Source: Enterobacteriaceae endosymbiont of Donacia cinerea (GTDB lineage Bacteria; Pseudomonadota; Gammaproteobacteria; Enterobacterales; Enterobacteriaceae). From it: DNA of 64,000 nt. Under the pieces are notes generated by a model. It made no database searches. It worked only from the letters and a program-made list of their open reading frames with translations, and had not been told where the DNA came from. The stretch is taken from contig NZ_CP046204.1 of assembly GCF_012569925.1 (NCBI RefSeq), positions 250,314 through 314,313 of the forward strand, given 5' to 3'. Numbering within the stretch: the first letter of the stretch is position 1; each line of letters opens with the position of its first letter. Below are positions 30,684 to 39,173 of this stretch, in pieces. A program made the translations under genes and the position numbers.

Positions 30684-31118
30684 ATGATAAAAAAAAATAA
30701 TAATATAACTTTATTAGCTTTCGATTATGGAACTAAAAATATAGGAGTTGCTATTGGTCAAAGTTTTATAGGTATAGCATATACCTTAAAAGTTATTAAA
30801 AATAAAAAATCAGGAGGCATTAATTGGTTAAAATTCTATAAATTAATTAAGAAATGGGAACCTAAAAAAATTATAATTGGGTTACCACTTAAAATGGATG
30901 GTAGTCAACAATGTACAACTATTTTAGCTAAGAATTTTGCTTTTCATATAAAAAAAAAATTTAATATAGAAACAATTCTCCATGATGAAAGATTAAGTAC
31001 AGTTGAAGCTAAATATATTTTATTTTCAAAAGGAGGATGGCAAAAATTACAAAAAGGTGATATTAATTCTTTATCAGCATGTATTATTTTGCAAAGTTGG
31101 TTTGAACATAATAAATAA
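30684..31118 (+). CDS. ruvX: Putative pre-16S rRNA nuclease / Holliday-junction resolvase-like protein (YqgF)
   Basis: 144 aa, against 138 in E. coli YqgF. RNase H-like fold motifs are present: LAFDYGTKNIGVAIGQ with the first acidic residue, IIGLPLKMDGS, and HDERLSTVEA. The family member in E. coli matures the 5' end of 16S rRNA. It starts a plus-strand set with yggT and hemW, which are near each other in E. coli too. Confidence 0.94.
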   Translation: MIKKNNNITLLAFDYGTKNIGVAIGQSFIGIAYTLKVIKNKKSGGINWLKFYKLIKKWEPKKIIIGLPLKMDGSQQCTTILAKNFAFHIKKKFNIETILHDERLSTVEAKYILFSKGGWQKLQKGDINSLSACIILQSWFEHNK

Positions 31119-31150
31119 AATAATTTTTATATAATTTGAGGTTATTTTTT

Positions 31151-31711
31151 ATGGTAACAATTATATGTTTTTTAAAACATTTAATAGATGTTTTTATTCT
31201 AATTTTTTTATTGAGATTATGGATATATTTTTCTATTCATAATTATTATAATTTTTTTGTAAAATATGTTATTTTATTAACAAATATTATTTTAAATAAT
31301 ATTAAAAAATTTTTTTTTAAAAACAATAAAAATGAAATTTTATCATTTATTTTAATATTAATATTAATATTTTTAAAATATCCAATATTAATTTTAATAC
31401 AAAGTAAAAATTTATTTTTTCATAGTTTATTTTTTTTTATATTTGTTAGTATATTAACTTTATTAAAGTTTTTTGGATACTTATTTTTTTGGTTAATTAC
31501 AATATATTTAATATTTAATATTTTTCGTATAATGAATAATGATTTAAATAATATTTTAGAAATTTTTATAAATCAAATTCTCAAAATTATAAAAATTTTT
31601 TTTAAGGATTTTTATAATATAAATATTATTTTATTTATTATTAATATAATTTTATATTTTTTAAATAATCTATTTATGGATTTATTTCCACAATTTTGGT
31701 GTTTAATATAA
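31151..31711 (+). CDS. yggT: YggT family membrane protein
   Basis: 186 aa, against 188 in E. coli, extremely hydrophobic, with two repeats of the YGGT domain (FLLRLWIYF near residue 25; a second near 125-175, ending FLNNLFMDLFPQFW). The function is not established; homologues have been linked to osmotic stress and membrane organisation. The ATG at 31151 has a TTGAGG ribosome-binding site just upstream; an in-frame TTG at 31136 is part of that site. It sits 32 bp after ruvX and 11 bp before hemW. Confidence 0.85.
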   Translation: MVTIICFLKHLIDVFILIFLLRLWIYFSIHNYYNFFVKYVILLTNIILNNIKKFFFKNNKNEILSFILILILIFLKYPILILIQSKNLFFHSLFFFIFVSILTLLKFFGYLFFWLITIYLIFNIFRIMNNDLNNILEIFINQILKIIKIFFKDFYNINIILFIINIILYFLNNLFMDLFPQFWCLI

Positions 31712-31722
31712 AAATAAATTAC

Positions 31723-32871
31723 ATGATTGCTTTTAATAAGTATTATAGTTTATATATTCATATTCCTTGGTGTTTAAAAAAATGTCCTTACTGTGACTTT
31801 TATTCAACTATTTTTATAAAAAATAATAAACAAATACAAGAACAATATATAAAAAATTTATTATTAGATTTAAAAAAAACTCTATTTTTTATTAAAAAGA
31901 AAATTTATATTAAAAGTATTTTTTTAGGAGGAGGTACTCCAAGCTTACTAGATGAAAAATTAATATTTTTCCTTTTACATGAAATAAAAAAAAAAATTTA
32001 TGTTTTGAAATCAGCTGAAATTACTATTGAGATTAATCCATCTTCCATTTCTGAAAAAAAAATCAAAAGTTATTTAAATAGTGGTATTAACCGTTTTTCA
32101 ATTGGAATTCAAAGTTTTAATGATAAAAGTTTAAAAATTTTAGGAAGAATACATAATTCTAAAGAAGCTATTAATGCTATTAATATTTTAATTAAACAAA
32201 AAATATCAAATTTTAATTTAGATATAATTTATGGTATACCTGGGCAAACTTTACAAGATTCTTATAATGATTTATATAAAGCAATTTCATTTAAACCTAA
32301 TCATATTTCATGGTACCAATTAACTATTGAAAAAAATACAATTTTTGAAAAATTTAAACCAAAAAATTGGTTAAATGATGATTTATTATGGAAAATATTC
32401 TTGCAAGGTAAAAAAATACTTTTTAAAAATAAATATTTACAATATGAAATTTCTTCCTTTGTTAAAAACAAAAAATTTATATGTCAACATAATTTAAATT
32501 ATTGGTATTTTGGTAATTATATAGGTATTGGTTGTAATTCTCATAGTAAAATTACTTTATTAAATAATAAAATTATTAGAATTATTAAAAATAATAATAT
32601 TCAACAATATATAAATGGTAATTTTTTTAATTCTATAAAAATAATTTCACATAAGGATATAATATTTGAATTTTTCTTAAATCGTTTTAGATTATATAAA
32701 AAAATACATAAAAAGGAATTTCAAAAAGTAACAGGAATAAAAGTAATAAAAATTATACCTTTAATTCAAAAAGCATTAAAAATAGGTTATTTAAAGAAAA
32801 TTAATGATTATTGGATTATAACTAATCAAGGTTATTTATATCTAAACGACTTATTAGAAATTTTTATTTAG
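31723..32871 (+). CDS. hemW: Heme chaperone HemW, radical SAM family
   Basis: 382 aa, against 378 in E. coli. It has the radical SAM cluster motif (YIHIPWCLKKCPYCDF), GGGTPSLL, IEINPSS, and SIGIQSFNDKSL. HemW lacks coproporphyrinogen oxidase activity and is thought to deliver heme. I chose the ATG at 31723 because the protein then begins as in E. coli; an upstream TTG would overlap yggT. Its 3' end overlaps convergent trmB by 8 bp. Confidence 0.93.
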   Translation: MIAFNKYYSLYIHIPWCLKKCPYCDFYSTIFIKNNKQIQEQYIKNLLLDLKKTLFFIKKKIYIKSIFLGGGTPSLLDEKLIFFLLHEIKKKIYVLKSAEITIEINPSSISEKKIKSYLNSGINRFSIGIQSFNDKSLKILGRIHNSKEAINAINILIKQKISNFNLDIIYGIPGQTLQDSYNDLYKAISFKPNHISWYQLTIEKNTIFEKFKPKNWLNDDLLWKIFLQGKKILFKNKYLQYEISSFVKNKKFICQHNLNYWYFGNYIGIGCNSHSKITLLNNKIIRIIKNNNIQQYINGNFFNSIKIISHKDIIFEFFLNRFRLYKKIHKKEFQKVTGIKVIKIIPLIQKALKIGYLKKINDYWIITNQGYLYLNDLLEIFI

Positions 32872-33565
32872 AAATTATAATTTTTTTATATTCTATATAA
32901 TATATTTTCTTTTTCTTAATTTGAGCTTTATTTAAGAATTTAGTTTTTTTTAAATAAAAATTTAAATTTTTATATATGTTATTATATTGATTAGATTCTA
33001 AAATCATAAATTTATTATTATTATTAATATTTTTTATATTTAAAATAATATTATTTTTATAATCTTGACAATCAGTTATTATATATAATAATCCATTATT
33101 TTTTAATTTTAAAAAAATAATTTTTAAAAAATCTTGTTTTAGTAGTCTTCTTTTTTTATGTTTTTTTTTTGGCCAAGGGTCTGGAAAATAAAATTGAATT
33201 AATTTAATTGAATAATCAGGTATCATATTTTTTAAAACAAAAAAAGCATCATAATAAATTAATTTTAAATTTTTAATTTTATTTTCTATAATTTTTTGAA
33301 GACAATTTATAATTCCTGGTAAATATACTTCTATCCCAATAAAATTATATTTAACATTTTTCATTGCAAAATTAATAATATTGTTATCTATTCCAAAACC
33401 AATATCAATAATAATTGATAATTTATTATCAAAAATATCTGAAAAATTTAAATATTTATTTTCATAATTAATATTAAAAAGATTAAAATATTTATTAAAA
33501 ATTATTTGTTTAGATTTCTTTAATTTTCTATAACGACAAGTAAAACTTTTTATATTGTTATTCAT
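32864..33565 (-). CDS. trmB: tRNA (guanine-N7-)-methyltransferase, C-terminus eroded
   Basis: 233 aa, against 239 in E. coli. The SAM fold is visible (IDIGFGIDNN, FIGIEVYLPG) and the family motif FPDPWPKKKHKKRR is intact. The C-terminal motif that in E. coli reads TKFE followed by RGHRLGHG is here TKFL followed by lysine-rich sequence, so a residue implicated in substrate binding is missing. It makes m7G46 in tRNAs. It may still be active, but is degraded at one conserved site. Confidence 0.9.
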   Translation of the reverse strand: MNNNIKSFTCRYRKLKKSKQIIFNKYFNLFNINYENKYLNFSDIFDNKLSIIIDIGFGIDNNIINFAMKNVKYNFIGIEVYLPGIINCLQKIIENKIKNLKLIYYDAFFVLKNMIPDYSIKLIQFYFPDPWPKKKHKKRRLLKQDFLKIIFLKLKNNGLLYIITDCQDYKNNIILNIKNINNNNKFMILESNQYNNIYKNLNFYLKKTKFLNKAQIKKKKIYYIEYKKIIISK

Positions 33566-33642
33566 ACTTTATATATAAGTAAATAATTTTTAAAATAGTA
33601 ATTATATATTATATAATTAAAAATAAAATATAGAAGAAATTT

Positions 33643-33924
33643 ATGTCAAAAAAAATTTTTTGTATTTATTTTCAATGTAAAATGATTAAATTAAATTATA
33701 AAGTATATCCAGGTGATATAGGAGAAATTATTTATAATCATATTTCTTATGAAGCATGGAGTAAATGGTTAATTTATCAAACTAAATTAATTAATGAAAG
33801 AAAATTAAATATGATAAAAGAAAAACATATTCTCTTTTTAGAAAGAGAAATGATTAATTTTTTATTTAAAAATAATAAAACTTTATTTTTTAATAAAAAA
33901 AACTATGGAGCTAAGCGGAATTGA
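33643..33924 (+). CDS. yggX: Fe(II) trafficking protein YggX, 3' end inside a tRNA gene
   Basis: 93 aa, against 91 in E. coli. It starts MSKKIFCIYFQCK with Cys7, important in E. coli YggX, and contains YPGDIGEIIYNHIS, EAWSKW, INERKLNM and LEREMINFLF. It protects iron-sulfur clusters from oxidation. The frame has no stop before the convergent tRNA-Ala gene; its TGA lies in the region encoding the T arm, so the last few residues (GAKRN) come from tRNA antisense sequence. Confidence 0.93.
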   Translation: MSKKIFCIYFQCKMIKLNYKVYPGDIGEIIYNHISYEAWSKWLIYQTKLINERKLNMIKEKHILFLEREMINFLFKNNKTLFFNKKNYGAKRN

Positions 33925-33978
33925 ACCGCTGACCCTCTGCGTGCAAAGCAGATGCTCTACCATCTGAGCTATAGCCCC
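33906..33978 (-). tRNA. alaT: tRNA-Ala (anticodon TGC)
   Basis: 73 nt. Acceptor GGGGCTA pairs with TAGCTCC (one G-T pair), and the anticodon loop is TTTGCAC. It is the rRNA-spacer type of tRNA-Ala. The discriminator A is followed by T, so CCA is not encoded. Its 3' 19 bases overlap the end of yggX on the other strand. Confidence 0.97.
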
Positions 33979-33989
33979 TAAAAATTTTA

Positions 33990-34063
33990 TAGGCTTGAGT
34001 GGATTTGAACCACCGACCTCACCCTTATCAGGGGTGTGCTCTAACCATCTGAGCTACAAGCCT
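33990..34063 (-). tRNA. ileT: tRNA-Ile (anticodon GAT)
   Basis: 74 nt. Acceptor AGGCTTG pairs with CAAGCCT, and the anticodon loop is CTGATAA. It is nearly identical to E. coli ileT. It lies 11 bp before tRNA-Ala in the order found in 16S-23S spacers, but there is no rRNA gene on either side. CCA is not encoded. Confidence 0.97.
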
Positions 34064-34195
34064 TTTATATATAAAAGAAAATATATTTTAATTAATTCAT
34101 ATTTTAGAATAAATGTCAACTATTATATATTTAAAATATAAATTTTCTTTTTTTTTAAATTATAATTTTAATTTTTTCAAAAGGTTATAAATATT

Positions 34196-35536
34196 ATGTC
34201 TTTTTATAAAAATTTCATTTATTTTTTTACACAGTTTTTATTAATTATTATTTTATTTTTTTATTATAAAAAAATAGAAAAAATTAAAAAATATTTAACA
34301 AAAAAAATAAAAGAAAATATACAACTAGAAATTAAATTAATAAAAAAAACAGAACAAATAGAATTTTTACAAAATTTAAAAATAGAAAATAAAAATTTAA
34401 ATAAAATAATATCTAATCAAATGGAAGTTATTCTTAATTTAAAAATAAAAGTTAAAGAAATTAAAACAAAATTAAATGATAATATTGTTTTTTTTAGTAA
34501 AAAAGAAAAATTAATTATAAATAATAATCATTATTTAAATATAGAATTTCAAAATTTAGCTAATAAAATTTTAGAAAAAAGTGAAAAAAGAATAAATCAA
34601 TATAATAATCAAAACATAAAAAATATTATTTCTCCTCTAAATATAAAATTAGAATCTTTAAAAGAACAATTACAAAAAAATTTAAATCAAGAATCATTAG
34701 AACGAAATATATTAACTAATGAAATTAAAAATTTAAAAAAATTAAATATACATATTTCTAAAGAAGCTATAAATCTTACTAATGCTTTAAAAGGAAATAA
34801 TAAAATTCAAGGTATTTGGGGAGAATTAGTATTAAATAAAATTTTAGAATCTTCTGGATTAAGGAATGGATATGAATATGAAACACAAAAAAAGATTGAA
34901 CTAAAAAATGAAAAAAAAATACAACCAGACGTCATTATTAATTTACCTTATAATAAAAAAATAATTATAGATTCTAAAATGACTTTAATAGCATATGAAC
35001 GTTATTTTAATACTAATGATAAAAACAAACAAAAAAAAGCATTAAATGATCATATATTAGCTATTCGTAATCATTTAAAAATATTAAGTAGTAAAAAATA
35101 TCAGTATGCATTCAGATTAAAATTATTAGATTATATTATAATGTTTATTCCAATTGAATCTGCTTTTTCATTAGCAATGAATTTTAAACCTTCTTTATTA
35201 TATGAAGCATTAAAATTAAATATTATGTTAGTTAGTCCTACAACATTAATGATCTCTTTAAGAACTATAGAAAATTTATGGCGTTTTGATAAGCAAAATA
35301 AAAATTCTTTAGTTATTGCTAATAAAGCTACAAAATTATATAATAAAATTCGTTTATTCGTAGAAGACATATATACTTTAGAAAAACATCTTAATAAACT
35401 ACAAATTAGTTATAATTCAGCTATTAAAAAATTATTTAAAGGAAAAGGAAATATAATTTCTCAAGCTGAACATTTTCGTGATTTAGGTATAGAAGTAATA
35501 AATAAAATTAATAAAAATATTATAAATAAAAATTAA
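34196..35536 (+). CDS. rmuC: DNA recombination protein RmuC
   Basis: 446 aa, against 475 in E. coli. It has an N-terminal membrane anchor (about residues 5-25), then a long lysine-rich coiled coil to about residue 190. The conserved RmuC core follows: GIWGELVLNKILESSGLRNG, PDVIINLPYNKKIIIDSKM, and FIPIESAFSLAM. RmuC limits inversions at short inverted repeats. AAGG precedes the ATG. tatD remnants follow, recalling the E. coli rmuC-ubi-tat region. Confidence 0.92.
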   Translation: MSFYKNFIYFFTQFLLIIILFFYYKKIEKIKKYLTKKIKENIQLEIKLIKKTEQIEFLQNLKIENKNLNKIISNQMEVILNLKIKVKEIKTKLNDNIVFFSKKEKLIINNNHYLNIEFQNLANKILEKSEKRINQYNNQNIKNIISPLNIKLESLKEQLQKNLNQESLERNILTNEIKNLKKLNIHISKEAINLTNALKGNNKIQGIWGELVLNKILESSGLRNGYEYETQKKIELKNEKKIQPDVIINLPYNKKIIIDSKMTLIAYERYFNTNDKNKQKKALNDHILAIRNHLKILSSKKYQYAFRLKLLDYIIMFIPIESAFSLAMNFKPSLLYEALKLNIMLVSPTTLMISLRTIENLWRFDKQNKNSLVIANKATKLYNKIRLFVEDIYTLEKHLNKLQISYNSAIKKLFKGKGNIISQAEHFRDLGIEVINKINKNIINKN

Positions 35537-35554
35537 AATAAAATATATAAAGAA

Positions 35555-36260
35555 TACTTTATTTATTTTTAATCTGAATATTTAACAAACAAAAAATTTA
35601 AAAAAGATATATATAGTAATTTTATTACTAAAGTTATTAAAAATAATATATATAAAATATTATTTACAGAATATTACTATTCAAGATAGTATAAATACTT
35701 ATAAAATAATTAAAAAATATAGAAATAACTGTTTGTTGGTTTATAATAAATATATATTTTTTATTATTATGCTAACTTAGGAATAATTACATGTTAATAT
35801 AATAAAAAAATTATTATCTTTTCATAAACAACTTATATTAACATCATATTATTCTCTTCCTGTATGTTTACATTACAGTAATTCTTTTAAAACTTTTTTA
35901 AAATATTAAAAGTTTAGAAGAATAAAATTTTTAAAATTAATTATAATATATTGTTTTTCTGGAAATTAATATGAATTAAAAAAATGTTTAGATATAAATA
36001 TTTTAATCAATCAGTATAACAAAATTATTTTTTAATAAAAAATATAGAAAATGCTCTAATTAAAAACAATAAGATTAATTCCTAAAAAAAATTATTAATT
36101 GGAACTGATTCTCCATTTTTCTTTTTTAAAGAAACATATAATAAAATCTATAAAAAATTAAAGAGGGGAAAATAAACTTTTATTATTACCTAATTTTTTA
36201 AAAAAATATTCATTCTTAAATATGTAAATAAAAAAACTAGTTTAATATTTTAAATTTAAA
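35555..36260 (+). pseudogene. tatD: Decayed TatD-family metal-dependent DNase gene
   Basis: This 0.8-kb gap has no long open frame, but pieces in order on the plus strand align to E. coli TatD. From 35582: LTNKKFKKDIYSNFITKVI (TatD N-terminus). From 35805: LLSFHKQLI, then SLPVCLHYSNSFKTFLK (TatD has MPVFMHCRDAHERFM). From 35940, after an in-frame stop: IIIYCFSGN, stop, YELKKCLDINI (VLHCFTGTREEMQACV). From 36092, in another frame: LLIGTDSPFF (LLIETDAPYL). From 36162, in a third frame: ENKLLLLPNFLKK. There are several TAA codons and at least three frame changes, so it cannot make the nuclease. Confidence 0.85.
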
Positions 36261-36378
36261 TAAAATAATTGAAATTATTAATTTTATAAATTAGAATAAA
36301 CTTTATTTATTATTAAATAAATATTAGTTATGAAATTCAAAATAATATTTTTATAATTTTAATTAAGAGAAAAAAATA

Positions 36379-37779
36379 ATGTATTTAGTTTCTAGTATAT
36401 CTCAATTAATGACTGGAAAAATAAAAATTAATAGTAAAATATCTATAGGAGGATGGGTTCGTAATAGAAGACATTCTAAATTAGGTATTTCTTTTATTAA
36501 TTTATATGATGGTTCATGTATACATGATATACAAATTATTGCAAATAATAAATTAAATAATTATAAAAAAGAAATTTTATCCATTACTAGTGGATGTTCT
36601 TTAAAAGTTAAAGGAATATTTAAATATTCACCTAAAAATTTACAAATTTATGAAATTTATGCATTAAAAATAGAAATTTTAGGTTGGATTAATAATCCTG
36701 GGAAATATCCTATCTCTCCCAAAAAACATAGTTTAAAATATTTAAGAGAAGTTTCTCATTTAAGATCTAGAACAAAAATAATTAGTTGTATTACAAGAAT
36801 TAAACATAATATAGCGTTACATATACATAATTTTTTACATAAAAAAAATTTTTTCTGGATAAATACACCTTTAATCACTACATTAGATACAGAAGGATCA
36901 GGAAAAATGTTTAGAGTATCAACTTTAGATTTATCAAAACTTGAATATAAAAAACATACAAATATTTTTAAAAAAGATTTTTTTGGTAAAGAAGCATTTT
37001 TAACTGTTTCTGGACAATTAAATTTAGAAACATATGCTTGTTCTATGTCTAGAGTTTATACTTTTGGACCTACTTTTAGAGCTGAAAATTCAAATACTAA
37101 ACGTCATTTAGCTGAATTTTGGATGTTAGAAGTAGAAATAGCTTTTTCTGATTTAAAATATATTATTAATTTTATAGAAAAAATGTTAAAAAATATTTTT
37201 CAATACGTTTTAAATTTTCATGAAAACGAAATTTCTTTTTTATCTAAAAAAATTGATAAAAATCTATTTAATAAAATTAATAAAGTTTTATTAAATAAAT
37301 TTAATGTAATTGAATATACTGAAGCTATAAATATTTTAAAAAATTGTAAAGAAAAATTTTCTCATTTAATTATATGGGGTGAAGATCTTTCAATAGAACA
37401 TGAAAAATATTTAACAAATAAATATTTTAATAATATAGTAATAATATATAATTATCCTAAAAATATTAAAGCATTCTATATGTATTTAAATAATGATAAA
37501 AATACTGTAGCATCTATGGATGTTTTGTTACCTGATATAGGTGAAATTGCAGGAGGCTCTCAAAGAGAAAATAGAATAAATATATTAGATAAAAGATTAA
37601 AAGAATTTAAACTTAATAAAAATGATTATTGGTGGTATCGTGATTTAAGAAAATATGGTACAATTCCTCATTCTGGATTTGGTTTAGGTTTTGAAAGATT
37701 AATATCATATATTACAGGAATATATAATATTAAAGATGTAATTCCATTTCCAAGAACTCCTTATAATGCAAAATTTTAA
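36379..37779 (+). CDS. asnS: Asparaginyl-tRNA synthetase
   Basis: 466 aa, as in E. coli. The N-terminal OB fold has ISIGGWVRNRRHSKLGISF. Class II motif 2 reads FGPTFRAENSNTKRHLAEFW and motif 3 is GFGLGFERLI with PFPRTP. The NTEGAGE-like region is present (TLDTEGSGKMF). It charges tRNA-Asn directly. It is followed by the porin gene, as asnS is by ompF in E. coli. Confidence 0.97.
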   Translation: MYLVSSISQLMTGKIKINSKISIGGWVRNRRHSKLGISFINLYDGSCIHDIQIIANNKLNNYKKEILSITSGCSLKVKGIFKYSPKNLQIYEIYALKIEILGWINNPGKYPISPKKHSLKYLREVSHLRSRTKIISCITRIKHNIALHIHNFLHKKNFFWINTPLITTLDTEGSGKMFRVSTLDLSKLEYKKHTNIFKKDFFGKEAFLTVSGQLNLETYACSMSRVYTFGPTFRAENSNTKRHLAEFWMLEVEIAFSDLKYIINFIEKMLKNIFQYVLNFHENEISFLSKKIDKNLFNKINKVLLNKFNVIEYTEAINILKNCKEKFSHLIIWGEDLSIEHEKYLTNKYFNNIVIIYNYPKNIKAFYMYLNNDKNTVASMDVLLPDIGEIAGGSQRENRINILDKRLKEFKLNKNDYWWYRDLRKYGTIPHSGFGLGFERLISYITGIYNIKDVIPFPRTPYNAKF

Positions 37780-37875
37780 AAATTTTCTATAAATATCGAA
37801 AAATAATTTTTTTATAAGTTTTATTATATATTTTATATAAATATTAATTATTATCAAAGGTAAGGATAAAAAATT

Positions 37876-39090
37876 ATGAAATATAATATATTAAAATTTT
37901 TAATACCTTTTTTACTAATAATTAGTAATATTAATATTACTAATGCTAGTGAAATTTATAATAAAAATGGAGAAAAGATAGATTTATATGGATTTTTAGA
38001 TATTAAAAAAGCATATTCTAAAGATAGAGAAGATATTCCTAAAAAATATGAAAATATTATATCAAATATGATTATTGGTCTTAAAGGAAAAACTAATATT
38101 TTTAATGATGTGTATGGTTATACTCAATTTGAATTTAGTTTACCAATAAATCAAAATACTGAAATAGATAAAAATATTTTTCCGTCTATACGTTTAGGTT
38201 TAATAGGTTTAAATTTTAATCATGGTAACAGTTCTTTAGATTTTGGTAGAAATTATGGAATATTGTATGATACAACTTCCTATATTAAAAAAGATTCTTT
38301 TTTTACAGATGATTTAATGTATAATTATAATGATAAATTTATGTTTGGAAGAACAAATAATCTCTTAACATATAGAAATAAAAATTTTTTTGGTTTAATT
38401 AAAGGATTAGAAATTGCATTGCAGTATAAAAGTCCTCATTTTTATACTGAAGATAATGTGTTTTATGATGAACATAATAATGATGAAAATCGTGATATTT
38501 TTGTAGAAAAAGAAAAAAATAAAAAAGGATGGGGTGCTTCAATTGGATATAAAATAGGAAATTCTGGAGTAAGTATTACAGGATCTTATTTTAATTCTTC
38601 CAAAATAATTGATAAAAATGATGAATTAAAAAAAGTTTTTTCTATAAAAAATACAAATCATAAAAATGATGATAATATAAATGCTTTTTCAATTGGAGCT
38701 AAATATGAAAAAAATAATATTTATTTAGCTACTGTATTTAGTAAAGCAAAAAATTCATTAACATATTTAGATAAACATAGTTATTCTTTTGCTCATAAAA
38801 TTAAAAAATTAGAAATTATTGGACAATATAAATTTGATAATAATTTAAAAGCTACTATTTCTTATGTTCAAACAGAAGGAAATAATATTCCTGCTGGATA
38901 TCATTATTTAGGTGGAAATATAAATTTTTTAAAATATATATCAATTAATACAATTTATAAATTTAGTAAAAATTTATCTGCTTATTTTGATTATCGTATT
39001 AACTTATTAAACAAAAAAGATAGATACATAAAATCAAATGATATTTTTACAAAAAATCTTTTTGGGATAGGTATAATTTATAATTTTTAA
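37876..39090 (+). CDS. ompF: Outer membrane porin of the OmpF/OmpC family
   Basis: 404 aa, somewhat longer than E. coli OmpF (362). A signal peptide of about 24 residues ends NITNAS, followed by EIYNKNGEKIDLYGFLD, the typical mature N-terminus. Porin barrel signatures include TYRNKNFFGLIKGLEIALQYK, and the protein ends in phenylalanine (IIYNF), as needed for Bam insertion. The constriction-loop motif PEFGGD is replaced (YIKKDSFFTDD region), and several loops are enlarged and charged. It may be the main route for solutes across the outer membrane. AAGGA lies upstream of the ATG. Confidence 0.93.
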   Translation: MKYNILKFLIPFLLIISNINITNASEIYNKNGEKIDLYGFLDIKKAYSKDREDIPKKYENIISNMIIGLKGKTNIFNDVYGYTQFEFSLPINQNTEIDKNIFPSIRLGLIGLNFNHGNSSLDFGRNYGILYDTTSYIKKDSFFTDDLMYNYNDKFMFGRTNNLLTYRNKNFFGLIKGLEIALQYKSPHFYTEDNVFYDEHNNDENRDIFVEKEKNKKGWGASIGYKIGNSGVSITGSYFNSSKIIDKNDELKKVFSIKNTNHKNDDNINAFSIGAKYEKNNIYLATVFSKAKNSLTYLDKHSYSFAHKIKKLEIIGQYKFDNNLKATISYVQTEGNNIPAGYHYLGGNINFLKYISINTIYKFSKNLSAYFDYRINLLNKKDRYIKSNDIFTKNLFGIGIIYNF

Positions 39091-39108
39091 ATAATAAATT
39101 ATTACTTG

Positions 39109-39173
39109 CTAGCTATTTCTTAAATTTAATAATTTTATAAAAAATAAATCTTAGAAATAGTTAGTTTTTTTTT
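39109..39173 (+). terminator. Possible terminator of the porin gene overlapping the gloC 3' end
   Basis: Arms at 39109-39120 and 39153-39164 pair over 12 bases with one G-T pair, and the second is followed directly by nine T's. The loop is long (32 bases), which weakens the case. The right arm lies within the last codons of convergent gloC. Confidence 0.4.

Noticed and set aside
33925-34195. Search for rRNA next to the Ile-Ala tRNA pair
   Set aside because: Outside the two tRNAs the sequence is A/T spacer and the start of rmuC; no conserved 16S or 23S end is present.
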